From Psychroserpens ponticola (GTDB lineage Bacteria > Bacteroidota > Bacteroidia > Flavobacteriales > Flavobacteriaceae): a stretch of DNA of 64,000 bases. This document shows positions 17,062-25,603 of the stretch, in pieces. How positions within the stretch are numbered: position 1 is the first letter of the stretch; the number at the start of each line of letters is the position of its first letter. Both the position numbers and the translations under genes were made by a program. Below the pieces are notes generated by a model. That model was not told the origin of the DNA. It ran no database searches and was given only the letters and a program-made list of their open reading frames with translations. The stretch lies in assembly GCF_023556315.2 (NCBI RefSeq), contig NZ_CP116221.1, positions 2,801,001 to 2,865,000 of the forward strand, in the 5' to 3' direction.

Positions 17062-17077
17062 TTGTTATAAAAAATAA

Positions 17078-17129
17078 TTGGTTTACCAGATTGGTTTACC
17101 AAATATATATAAAATTTTGTTAATTCCAA
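17078..17129 (-). promoter_or_regulatory. susC promoter with tandem TTGGTTTACCA operators
   Basis: On the minus strand TTG (plus 17127-17129), a 19-nt spacer and TATATTTG (plus 17100-17107) form an exact Bacteroidota promoter. Two TTGGTTTACCA boxes, 17078-17088 and 17091-17101, are direct repeats 13 bp apart. The first overlaps the end of the -7 element and the second covers the start site. A GntR/FadR-type protein bound here should block RNA polymerase. Confidence 0.82.
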
Positions 17130-17255
17130 CGTTTTCGTAAATTTTATTTGTTAAAATAGAACACGTTTAAGTTAAAATAGCAAACACTAAATATTCGTTT
17201 AAGGAATCTCTTGCTTTTTTCACAAAAGCTTCATGGATTATAACTAAAGGATTTT

Positions 17256-17633
17256 TTACGACTCTTTATCACCAAAATAAGATGGTCCATCACCAGTTAA
17301 GAAATCTTCTCTAACTGGACTAAATGTATCAATTAACTCTCCTTCTTCTAAACAAACTGCACTATGCAATAAATTAGGTTCGACATACACACCATCTCCT
17401 GCTTCTACAATTTGCTTTTCTCCATCAATTTCAAATTCAAATTTACCAGAAACACAAAAGGTAGCTTGTGTATGAAAATGTTGATGCGGTGTACCTAATG
17501 CTCCTTTGTCAAATTTTACTCTTACCATCATGATTTGGTTATCATAACCTAAGAATTTTCTTGATACTCCTCCTCCAAGTACTTCCCATTCGATATCTTT
17601 TGTAACAATATACTTTTCGCTAAATCTTTTCAT
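17256..17633 (-). CDS. kdgF: KdgF-type cupin, uronate linearisation enzyme
   Basis: A 125-residue single-domain cupin. KdgF proteins speed up conversion of the cyclic 4,5-unsaturated monouronate released by lyases to the linear ketone DEH. The cupin metal site is visible as the histidine cluster PHQHFHTQ at 49-56 and His90 in PNLLHSA. The second cupin motif EAGDGVYVEPN is intact. It is the last gene of the PL6-PL17-kdgF operon, 21 bp after the exolyase that makes its substrate. No signal peptide, so cytosolic. The alternative of an unrelated cupin is made unlikely by this position. Confidence 0.9.
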   Translation of the reverse strand: MKRFSEKYIVTKDIEWEVLGGGVSRKFLGYDNQIMMVRVKFDKGALGTPHQHFHTQATFCVSGKFEFEIDGEKQIVEAGDGVYVEPNLLHSAVCLEEGELIDTFSPVREDFLTGDGPSYFGDKES

Positions 17634-17654
17634 AATTTTATAATTTTTATTATT

Positions 17655-19934
17655 CTACTTGAAATAATAAGAACCTGACCATTCATAATTCTTATTGTCT
17701 ATTTTTAAGTTATGTATTACTTCTTTTGAAGCCTTTGTATTTGCTGTAATAAATAGTTTAGTATTACCTTTTACAGTTGTAATTGAAATGGCTGTATAAT
17801 CTACAGTATCTAATATAACTTTTAATCCTTGTATATTACTGTTAGAATTAAACGCAGATTCTGTGACTGGACTATAACTACCATGAGATTCTATAGTTGA
17901 AACAAAAAGTGTGTTTTTTGTGTTTTTTCTTCTTAATAATAATGCAGGATCTCTTCGTAAATTAAATTCAGGATCGTTTGCGCCAATTCTTGTAAAGAAT
18001 AATTCGTCCTTATTATTAGTTATAGAAGTTAAGGTATAAAACTTACGATTGTGTAACCAAGAAAACTTACTGTTTTCATTTGAAGCTTTTGCAGAACCTT
18101 CAACAAATAGATGTTGGTAACCATTTTTTGTTCCTAAAGCTTTTTGAACTTTAGGAGTTTGATAATCAAAATTAGTTTTTAAAACTTGTCCGAAAAAGTA
18201 ATATGGAAAATCATACTGATTGGCTTTGTTAGACATTATCTTCATAATATCTAACATATAAGGCTTTTCGAAATCTTCATCTTTAATGATTGCCATAGTA
18301 CGAAGCATCTCTGTTCCTGGATAAGCATTTGTTTCTTTTGCGCTTACAACTTGAACAGCTTCATTTTCAGAAGAAAAATAATTAAGCACTGAATGATGCT
18401 GACTCCCTATTTCGTATTTCCCGTTAAAATGAGACGTTTCATTTTGTGTTACTGTATTATGAGCAATCGTTTGTTTTGCCCACGTTTTATTTTCTTTCAA
18501 ATAATTTCCACCACCTTTTTGTTCAATATTTACAAAACGTGCTAAACCATAATCTTGAATAACTTCTTCACCTTTTTCATATAACGAATATGATAACTTA
18601 TCATAATGTCCATGACTAGATCCTTGAGCCGCATACTTAAAGACCAATTCTAAATTTTCATTTCTCAAAATACCAACTCCACCCTGTGTTCCATTTGGTC
18701 CATCGGATAAGTTGATTGATTTTTTTTCAAAATGCATTTCTTTTCCATTTTTAATTCCTAGTGCAACAGCCAAACCAGAATCATCTAATAAAACACGATC
18801 TTGTTCTTTTGCTATACTTAATAAACCTGCATCCTGATCTCCAAAATGATACGAAATATCTACAGCAGTGACTAAGGCACTTGTGTAATAGGACATTCCT
18901 TTTTGACCATCATTAAGTGGAAAAAAATCGCCATCAGCATCAGACAAGTTTAATAATGCATTAATTGATTTTAGAAGCACACCTTCTTTGTATTCAAAAA
19001 TCTTTACATCTGGTCTAACATTATGCAATCCTTCAGCAAAAATTAAAAAAGGATACATCGCGTAACGTTGATAATAAGGTCCTTCATTATAATAACCATC
19101 TGGTGAAAACGGTTCTTCTATATTCGCTAAAAAACCTGCCTTTCCATCTTTATTTAAAAAGCCACCATCATCATCTTTAGCGGTTTTGTCTAAATCCACT
19201 CCTTTAATTCCGTATAAAGCACGATCAATTAATTCCTGATCATTCATCACCAAACCTATCATACCAACAGCTGCATTTCCCCAAGTACTATGGTTATGAA
19301 CTCTTTGGTAAAATTGCGGACTGTCAATTGAGATATGATCTGCAAATGGTCTGAATAAATTTGTTTCTAGTTTGTTTCGTTCTTCTTCAGACAAATAATT
19401 ATAGATGCAATCGTATGCTTGACTCACATATACTAACCAGTTTGAATCATTTAAACATTGCCAAAATAATTTGCCTCTAGCATATGATCTTGTTTTTGGA
19501 TGAAGTGGTAATGTTTTATACATTTCCTCGTATTGCATTAACATGTCTTTTACGTATTTAGCATACTTTTCATCCTCTAAAATTTGATATAAAACGCCTG
19601 CTTTTTGCAAAACTACAAAATTACGTTTGTGTCTTGCATGCGTATAACCACCAGAATAATCAACTGGAATTGGTGTTTCTATTCCTGAAGCAATTTCTGC
19701 ATCTATCTCATCTTGTACTGCTTTTAAGGTATTGTCGAAAATTGGAATATTTCCTAATTGCTCTCTAATCTCTTTTACGCCTTGAGCTGTAAGTATTAAT
19801 TTAGGATGCGCTTCTGAAGTTGCTCTTTCACTTTTATTATTTGTATCAGCTACGTTTTCTCTTTTACAAGAAAACGCAGTGAATACAATTGCGACTAAAG
19901 CAAATTTAAGTATGAAATTTTTAGTAATTATCAT
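17655..19934 (-). CDS. PL17 oligoalginate lyase (exo-type)
   Basis: A 759-residue lipoprotein (lipobox AFSC, Cys23). An N-terminal alpha-toroid alginate_lyase domain covers about 40-380 and a C-terminal heparinase II/III-like beta-sheet domain about 400-750. Active-site features of PL17 are present: Asn214-His215 in VHNHSTWGN, the tyrosine-rich SPDGYYNEGPYYQRYA near 281-290, and HGHYDKLSYSLY in the C-terminal domain. PL17 enzymes strip unsaturated monouronates from oligoalginate, probably in the periplasm. It lies 2 bp after the PL6 gene and 21 bp before kdgF, an order matching the reaction order. Confidence 0.93.
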   Translation of the reverse strand: MIITKNFILKFALVAIVFTAFSCKRENVADTNNKSERATSEAHPKLILTAQGVKEIREQLGNIPIFDNTLKAVQDEIDAEIASGIETPIPVDYSGGYTHARHKRNFVVLQKAGVLYQILEDEKYAKYVKDMLMQYEEMYKTLPLHPKTRSYARGKLFWQCLNDSNWLVYVSQAYDCIYNYLSEEERNKLETNLFRPFADHISIDSPQFYQRVHNHSTWGNAAVGMIGLVMNDQELIDRALYGIKGVDLDKTAKDDDGGFLNKDGKAGFLANIEEPFSPDGYYNEGPYYQRYAMYPFLIFAEGLHNVRPDVKIFEYKEGVLLKSINALLNLSDADGDFFPLNDGQKGMSYYTSALVTAVDISYHFGDQDAGLLSIAKEQDRVLLDDSGLAVALGIKNGKEMHFEKKSINLSDGPNGTQGGVGILRNENLELVFKYAAQGSSHGHYDKLSYSLYEKGEEVIQDYGLARFVNIEQKGGGNYLKENKTWAKQTIAHNTVTQNETSHFNGKYEIGSQHHSVLNYFSSENEAVQVVSAKETNAYPGTEMLRTMAIIKDEDFEKPYMLDIMKIMSNKANQYDFPYYFFGQVLKTNFDYQTPKVQKALGTKNGYQHLFVEGSAKASNENSKFSWLHNRKFYTLTSITNNKDELFFTRIGANDPEFNLRRDPALLLRRKNTKNTLFVSTIESHGSYSPVTESAFNSNSNIQGLKVILDTVDYTAISITTVKGNTKLFITANTKASKEVIHNLKIDNKNYEWSGSYYFK

Positions 19935-19936
19935 AT

Positions 19937-22282
19937 TTAGTTTTTAGAAATAGTTCCTATGTCTTGATTATCTGTTCCTTTATTTTTTAAAGAAGAATCA
20001 GCTGACAACTCAAATGTTCCTTCTTTAAATGTTGGTTCAATATTATAAAGGTTAGAAATGTTATGTTTTTGATCTCCTGTTACTATAATCTCATCAGATT
20101 TATAGTAATTATTATTTACGACATTTACAATTGGCTCACCAACAACTAAATGCATGTTTAGCCCTTTCGTATTATTAAAATTGTTATTTTGAATATCGTT
20201 TACCTGAACACCATATAAAGACATTGCAGCTTTATACTTGTTCTTTTTGCCAAAACCTACATTATTAAATACATTGTGATCTACTTCTAAAAATGGACCG
20301 AACGTACTTTCATCTTTTCCACCTCTATACAAACGCAATGCAGCACCTTGCAAATTGGTAACTGTATTATTTTTCATTATCAAGTATTCTACATTATAAG
20401 CTCCAATATCATCCGTTTCTTTATCTAATGCGGTAATATGTCCTGATATATTTTTGAATGTTGAATTTTGAATACTTATCGTATCTGCAAATGTGCCTTT
20501 TGACACTCGAAGCACATCAAACGAATGATTAACGACCATATCTTTAAACTCACAGTTGTCTATAAATAATTTATAGTTATCAATCATTGAGTTTTTACTT
20601 GTACTAATCACAGAATTACCTGCATAATCTGGAGATTTTGTTCCGTCGAAACTTACATTCTCTAATGATAAGCTTCCTCCATTTTGAATCTCGAAAGCCA
20701 TCATACGTTCAAACAAAATCGTTGCTTTTTTAGCTCCTGATGTTTTGAAAGTTAAAGGATGGTTTATTTTTACTGCTTTGGTTATTAAATATGTTCCATC
20801 GTCTTCTAACTCTATAATATCTCCAGCTTCCGAAGTTTTCACAATGTTATACAAGGTATTAATACCAGCTTCCACTTTAATTGTTTTACCAGAATTTAAT
20901 GCAACACTAGTATCTGCTTTAGAATACCAAGTTATACCAGTATTTTCTTTAGTTGCAATCTTTGGACTAATAGTTACTTTATTTTTAATTTTATCTGAAG
21001 TAGGAATTAAGAATCCTTGTTCATTTTTCACCAATGTAATGTCTGCATTTTCAAAACCTTCTTTTATAGTCGTTTTTCCATGTTCGCCTAGAAGATTGTC
21101 TTTAAAAGTGATTCCACTTATATCATCATAAATAGTAAACGTGTCATTCTTGTTTTCGTTATAAAAAATGTTTCCTGAAATTTCTGAAGTTCTAGGCGCT
21201 TGGCTTCTTTCTGAATCACTTCCAGCACATAATTGAATATGATCGCAATTAACAAACGTATTACTATTTAATTTAGAATCGATTACTGGAACGTAACGAT
21301 TTGGTGGCGAATTTGGCACACCATTCATCATCACAAATGCGCCTCTAAAACGGTAACCCGTTAAGCCAACATGATAATTATTTATAACCGTTTGTGTTTC
21401 ATTAATAATACGAACTCCTCCAGTACTTGGTTTTCCATTCCCAATAAATACATTACCATCAACTAAAGTTTCATTTCCATGACGCATGGTTAATGTTCCA
21501 GTACACTCAAAAAATGTATTGTATTTAAATGTGTTTTGACAGGCTTTATTAGAAATGATTTCGTGTTCTCCGTTGGTTCTATCAAAATAATTAGATTCTA
21601 CTAAAGTATTTGAATTTTCCAAGGCGTGATGGCTAGTACCAATTCTTAAAGTTTCTCCTCCATTATTTCCATATGTTGGACGAGGACCAAAATAGTTGTG
21701 ATCTATTTTATGATTGTTTGCTCTACTTCCTTTAGTATCTAAACCAACAATCATAGTGACCCCTAAATTCTTTTTGCCTGCAATGTGATTGTGATCAATA
21801 CGATTATTTTGTCCGTAAATGGTAATCCAATAATCTTGTACTTGACGTTCTGGGTTATTGTAATTATCGATCACACATTCAGTTAAACGGCAATTATTAG
21901 CCATTTCCTCTCTATTTTTTCTGAACGAGATTACTGCGTTAGTTGGCGTGAATCCATTTTTAAAAACGAGTCCTTCAACAATTAAATGCTCTCCAGCTAA
22001 TTGCAAATTAGAATTACCTTCTAGAGTTACTTTTCCTTTATCTTCTACAGTAAGTTTAATTGGATTTTCTGCAGTTCCTTTACCTTCAAAAACGAGTTCA
22101 GCGTCACTCCAAACACCATTAGCTAATGTAATAACATCACCAGGGTTTGCGTTTTTTACTGCATCGTTAAACTCTGTTACGTTTTTAACTTTTAAAACTC
22201 TGGAATTAGCGTCAGCAAAAGACACCGTTAATACTAATAAAATAATGATTGAGACAAAGCCGAGGGAACGTTTGTTTTTCAT
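19937..22282 (-). CDS. PL6 alginate lyase with a second beta-helix domain
   Basis: A 781-residue protein starting at the ATG at 22282. A longer reading from a TTG at 22315 would run through the operator boxes and is rejected. A signal peptide ends near ADAN. The N-terminal right-handed beta-helix (about 30-420) has the chondroitinase-B/PL6 catalytic lysine Lys246 (IISNKAC) and arginine Arg267 (TMRHGN), at the 21-residue spacing seen in the family. A second beta-helix domain follows (about 470-770). Two-domain PL6 enzymes attack MG or MM alginate. First gene of the PL6-PL17-kdgF operon, 113 bp after the Nramp-like gene, with its own promoter. Confidence 0.92.
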   Translation of the reverse strand: MKNKRSLGFVSIIILLVLTVSFADANSRVLKVKNVTEFNDAVKNANPGDVITLANGVWSDAELVFEGKGTAENPIKLTVEDKGKVTLEGNSNLQLAGEHLIVEGLVFKNGFTPTNAVISFRKNREEMANNCRLTECVIDNYNNPERQVQDYWITIYGQNNRIDHNHIAGKKNLGVTMIVGLDTKGSRANNHKIDHNYFGPRPTYGNNGGETLRIGTSHHALENSNTLVESNYFDRTNGEHEIISNKACQNTFKYNTFFECTGTLTMRHGNETLVDGNVFIGNGKPSTGGVRIINETQTVINNYHVGLTGYRFRGAFVMMNGVPNSPPNRYVPVIDSKLNSNTFVNCDHIQLCAGSDSERSQAPRTSEISGNIFYNENKNDTFTIYDDISGITFKDNLLGEHGKTTIKEGFENADITLVKNEQGFLIPTSDKIKNKVTISPKIATKENTGITWYSKADTSVALNSGKTIKVEAGINTLYNIVKTSEAGDIIELEDDGTYLITKAVKINHPLTFKTSGAKKATILFERMMAFEIQNGGSLSLENVSFDGTKSPDYAGNSVISTSKNSMIDNYKLFIDNCEFKDMVVNHSFDVLRVSKGTFADTISIQNSTFKNISGHITALDKETDDIGAYNVEYLIMKNNTVTNLQGAALRLYRGGKDESTFGPFLEVDHNVFNNVGFGKKNKYKAAMSLYGVQVNDIQNNNFNNTKGLNMHLVVGEPIVNVVNNNYYKSDEIIVTGDQKHNISNLYNIEPTFKEGTFELSADSSLKNKGTDNQDIGTISKN

Positions 22283-22290
22283 AAATAAAA

Positions 22291-22342
22291 TTGGTTGACC
22301 AGATTGGTTGACCAATATACATGATTTTTAGTAGTTTGCCAA
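22291..22342 (-). promoter_or_regulatory. Promoter of the PL6-PL17-kdgF operon with tandem TTGGTTGACCA operators
   Basis: On the minus strand TTG (plus 22340-22342), a 20-nt spacer and TATATTGG (plus 22312-22319; one base from TAnnTTTG). Boxes TTGGTTGACCA lie at 22291-22301 and 22304-22314, again 13 bp apart, and end 9 bp before the start codon. The layout is the same as at susC, so the same regulator is expected. Confidence 0.78.
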
Positions 22343-22395
22343 AATATGTGTGCATATTTATCATTAATCTATGCTATTTTGATTAAAAATCAATT

Positions 22396-23670
22396 TTAAA
22401 AATAGTCCATTAATGCCAATATTCCATTGTAAGAAATGATACAGGCAAAAAGAAGTGACGCAAACATTCCAATATTAACAAAGAGACTCGTTTTATAGTC
22501 TTTCATTACTTTTTTACTATTCACTAAAATGATGATTCCTAAAATCACTAATGGTAAAACAAACACATTAAATACTTGAGATAGAATTTGAATCTCAATA
22601 GGATTAGCGCCAAACGCTGGACCAATTAAAGCAACTAAACAAGCAACAGCTGTAATGATTCTGAATTGACGTGAATTAGTATCTAATTCACCTGATTGAT
22701 AATCTGCTACCAATAATGGTGCTATCAATAAACAAGGGAAAATAGAAGACAAGCCTGCACTTAATGCGCCAAAAAAGAAAATAGTAACTGCCCATTTACC
22801 AGCAACAGGCTCTAAGGTATTTGCCATATCTAAAACTTGTGTCACCTCCTTACCTTGATAATACAAAGCTCCAGCAGCTACTGCCATAATAACACCACTA
22901 ATAACAAATATTAAGATCGCAGCAGTAATAGAATCTTTCTTTTGTTGATCTAAATTTTTAATAGTCCATCCTTTTCCTTTTACAAATAGTGGTCTTGATA
23001 AAAATGTAGCAGATGCCATTGTAGTACCTACAAATGCTGCAACTAACATTTTTCCTCCAGGCACATTTGGAATGGTTGGTATTAACCCCTTTACAACATC
23101 CATAGGAAGTGGCTGCACAAAACATAATGACAACACAAATGACATTCCCATTAAGGTTACAAATATGACGAGTATCTTTTCAAAGAAGGTATACTTACCT
23201 ACCAGCATTAATAAGTAAAACGTAACAATAATAACAATGGCAGTTATTAAAACGGTTTCATATTTATGTGCACTTAAGCCATCAAAATTTACTGCTAAAA
23301 TCTCAAATATAATATTTGATGAAATTCCTAAAATTCCCATCAGAGAATTCCATTGCCCAAATGTTATTCCTACAATAATTAATATGGCTAAAATTTTACC
23401 AAATTTTAAATGCTTTTTAAATCCGTAGAGCGCTGTTTCACCAGTTATTAATCCGTAATTCCCATAAGCAAACATTAGAATTCCAGAAAAGAGGCAACTT
23501 AAGAAGAGTACCCATAATAATTGCATATTAAATTTACTTCCAGCAACAATCATTGACGTTACACTACCTGTACCAATAGTATAACCAATAGCAAAAATTC
23601 CAGGACCAAACCCTAATATTATAGCAATGATTTTTTTAAAAAATGATTTTTTAGGCGTAGCTGCTTCCAT
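22396..23670 (-). CDS. Divergent Nramp-fold membrane transporter
   Basis: A 424-residue protein with about 11 membrane segments that aligns by eye with Nramp/MntH proteins (GPGIFAIGYTIGTGS in helix 1, AGSKFNMQLLWV in helix 2). The DPGN metal-binding motif of helix 1 is replaced by TGTGS-like residues, and the helix-6 MPH motif is replaced by TTMASATFL. Canonical Mn/Fe transport is therefore doubtful. It follows the gluconokinase-6PGDH fusion by 38 bp in the same operon, which suggests a sugar-acid or other non-metal cargo. The fold call is fairly safe, but the substrate is unknown. Confidence 0.75.
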   Translation of the reverse strand: MEAATPKKSFFKKIIAIILGFGPGIFAIGYTIGTGSVTSMIVAGSKFNMQLLWVLFLSCLFSGILMFAYGNYGLITGETALYGFKKHLKFGKILAILIIVGITFGQWNSLMGILGISSNIIFEILAVNFDGLSAHKYETVLITAIVIIVTFYLLMLVGKYTFFEKILVIFVTLMGMSFVLSLCFVQPLPMDVVKGLIPTIPNVPGGKMLVAAFVGTTMASATFLSRPLFVKGKGWTIKNLDQQKKDSITAAILIFVISGVIMAVAAGALYYQGKEVTQVLDMANTLEPVAGKWAVTIFFFGALSAGLSSIFPCLLIAPLLVADYQSGELDTNSRQFRIITAVACLVALIGPAFGANPIEIQILSQVFNVFVLPLVILGIIILVNSKKVMKDYKTSLFVNIGMFASLLFACIISYNGILALMDYF

Positions 23671-23708
23671 GATATTAGTTGTTAGTTATTGGTTGTTAAT
23701 CTTAATTT

Positions 23709-25592
23709 TTAATTCCAATTGGTATGATAACTCTTTCCAGAATCATCATCTAATCTTTGATATGTATGCGCACCAAAAAAATCTCTTTGCGCTTGGATAA
23801 CATTAGCTGAAGCGTATTTTGTTGTAATTCCAATTAAAAAATGTATAGCTTCTCCTAAAGCAGGTGTTGAAATGTCATTAAGAATACTTTGGGACACTAC
23901 CTTTTTTAACGCTGGCATATATTGTTTAACGTAAGCAATTAATTGTGGATGGGTTAGTATATTATCTGTGTGTTTAAAGACTTCAACCAATTCTTCCATT
24001 AAAGTTGATCTTATAATACAACCGTTTGTCCAAATTCTAGCAATTTCACTAAGATTTAAATTCCATTGATATTTATTAGACGCCTCAGCAATTAATTTAA
24101 AACCTTGATAATGATTTATAATTCTAGCGAATTGATACGCTTCTAAAACATCATTTGTTGTCAGATTTAATTCTGAAGAATTTACACTTTCAAAATTCTT
24201 ATTTAGCTGAATTCTTTCATCTTTATAAAAAGAAACATATCGTGAAAACAATGCAGAAGCAATCAAAGTACTAGGTACACCAAGTTCTGCCGAAGCGATC
24301 GTTGTCCAGTTCCCTGTACCTTTATTTCCTGCTTTATCCAAAATCTTTTTCACCAACCATTCATCTCCTTCTTTCTTTCTAAAAATAGCAGTAGTTATTT
24401 CTAATAGATAACTACTTGCAGCGTTTTTCCAACCATCTAACGTATTTGCGATATCGTCAGGTTTTTGTCCTAAAGCTTCTATAATGGTAGACACTTCAGC
24501 CAATAATTGCATTTCTACATACTCGATACCATTGTGGACCATTTTTATGAATTGTCCACTTCCTTCAGTACCAACATATGTACAACATGGCAAACCATTT
24601 TTATCTTTAGCTGAAATAGTTTCTAGAAAAGGTGCTACTTTCTCATAGGCTTCTTTATCTCCACTTGGCATAATAGATGGTCCTTTAAGAGCACCTTCTT
24701 CTCCTCCAGAAACACCAGTTCCTATAAAATGAATTCCTTTAGACTTTAAATAATCGTAACGTTCTTTCGTTTTTTTATAGTTTGAATTACCGCCATCAAT
24801 AATAATATCGTTTTCAGACAAATGAGGCAATAAATCTTCAATTACATAATCAATTGTTTTTCCAGCATTAACCATTAACATGATACGTCTTGGTTGCTGT
24901 AAAGAATTGACAAAAGCAAAAATATCATCAAAATCAGAAGCTTCAGACAATTCTGGATATTCAGCTTTAAAATTTTTAGCGACATGCTCTTCAACGCCAT
25001 CAACATGCCTATTAAACATTGAAATTTTAAATCCGTTATTGGCTAAATTTCTGCATAGGCTTTTTCCCATAACTCCTAGACCAAATAATCCAAATTCTGA
25101 GGTATTCATTAATTTGTTTTTTATAGTTTTCACAATGTTTTCTGGTGTCAAGCTAATATCTATTTGTAATGCGTCTTTAGGATGTTCTAAAATATCGAAT
25201 TGTGATTTCAGTAATTCTGAAGGCATAAAATGATCTGATCTACTATTCATTCTTTTAAAAATCTGCTCAAAAGATCCTGATAAATGCACCCATTTAGCTT
25301 TACTTTCAATATCACGACTTAATGTATCTCGATACGTTTCCTTTAAAGCTGAACAAACGATAATACAACTATTTTCTTTTAGTTGCTTTTTAGCCAAATC
25401 GTTTAAAGTCTCCAACCAACCTTGTCTATCATCATCATTTAAGGCTTGTCCGCTAGACATTTTTGTAACATTATGCTCTGGATGAAAATCGTCACCATCA
25501 AAAAAAGGGATATCTAATTCTTGAGCTAATAGTTTTCCGATAGTGCTTTTTCCACAACCAGAAACTCCTATAACAAATATTACTTTTTTCAA
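23709..25592 (-). CDS. Fusion of gluconokinase and 6-phosphogluconate dehydrogenase
   Basis: A 627-residue protein with two apparently complete enzymes in one frame. Residues 1-160 are a GntK-type gluconate kinase with P-loop GVSGCGKST (9-17) and DGDDFHPEHNVTKM. Residues from about 162 are a decarboxylating 6-phosphogluconate dehydrogenase with the NADP motif GLGVMG (171-176), IDGGNSNYKKT and the active-site segment IKMVHNGIEY; about 466 residues, the family's normal size. Together they would turn gluconate into ribulose-5-phosphate, CO2 and NADPH. It lies 11 bp after a PL7 gene. Gluconate is not an alginate product, so its role may be NADPH supply or co-use of another sugar acid. Confidence 0.93.
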   Translation of the reverse strand: MKKVIFVIGVSGCGKSTIGKLLAQELDIPFFDGDDFHPEHNVTKMSSGQALNDDDRQGWLETLNDLAKKQLKENSCIIVCSALKETYRDTLSRDIESKAKWVHLSGSFEQIFKRMNSRSDHFMPSELLKSQFDILEHPKDALQIDISLTPENIVKTIKNKLMNTSEFGLFGLGVMGKSLCRNLANNGFKISMFNRHVDGVEEHVAKNFKAEYPELSEASDFDDIFAFVNSLQQPRRIMLMVNAGKTIDYVIEDLLPHLSENDIIIDGGNSNYKKTKERYDYLKSKGIHFIGTGVSGGEEGALKGPSIMPSGDKEAYEKVAPFLETISAKDKNGLPCCTYVGTEGSGQFIKMVHNGIEYVEMQLLAEVSTIIEALGQKPDDIANTLDGWKNAASSYLLEITTAIFRKKEGDEWLVKKILDKAGNKGTGNWTTIASAELGVPSTLIASALFSRYVSFYKDERIQLNKNFESVNSSELNLTTNDVLEAYQFARIINHYQGFKLIAEASNKYQWNLNLSEIARIWTNGCIIRSTLMEELVEVFKHTDNILTHPQLIAYVKQYMPALKKVVSQSILNDISTPALGEAIHFLIGITTKYASANVIQAQRDFFGAHTYQRLDDDSGKSYHTNWN

Positions 25593-25603
25593 TACTTCTA
25601 AAT

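Larger units (their letters stand above)
16887..17255. other. Intergenic region between kdgF and susC
   Basis: A 369-bp non-coding gap. It holds the susC promoter and tandem boxes (17078-17129), a strong leader hairpin (17035-17061) and two direct CGTTTAAG half-sites (17164-17171, 17196-17203) that match half of the LacI palindrome. I see no small ORF with coding character and no clear terminator for the upstream kdgF operon. Confidence 0.6.

Noticed and set aside
17078-17103. Short direct repeats that could suggest a CRISPR remnant
   Set aside because: Only two 13-bp units, each internally palindromic, lying over a promoter; a regulator site explains them and no cas genes are present.
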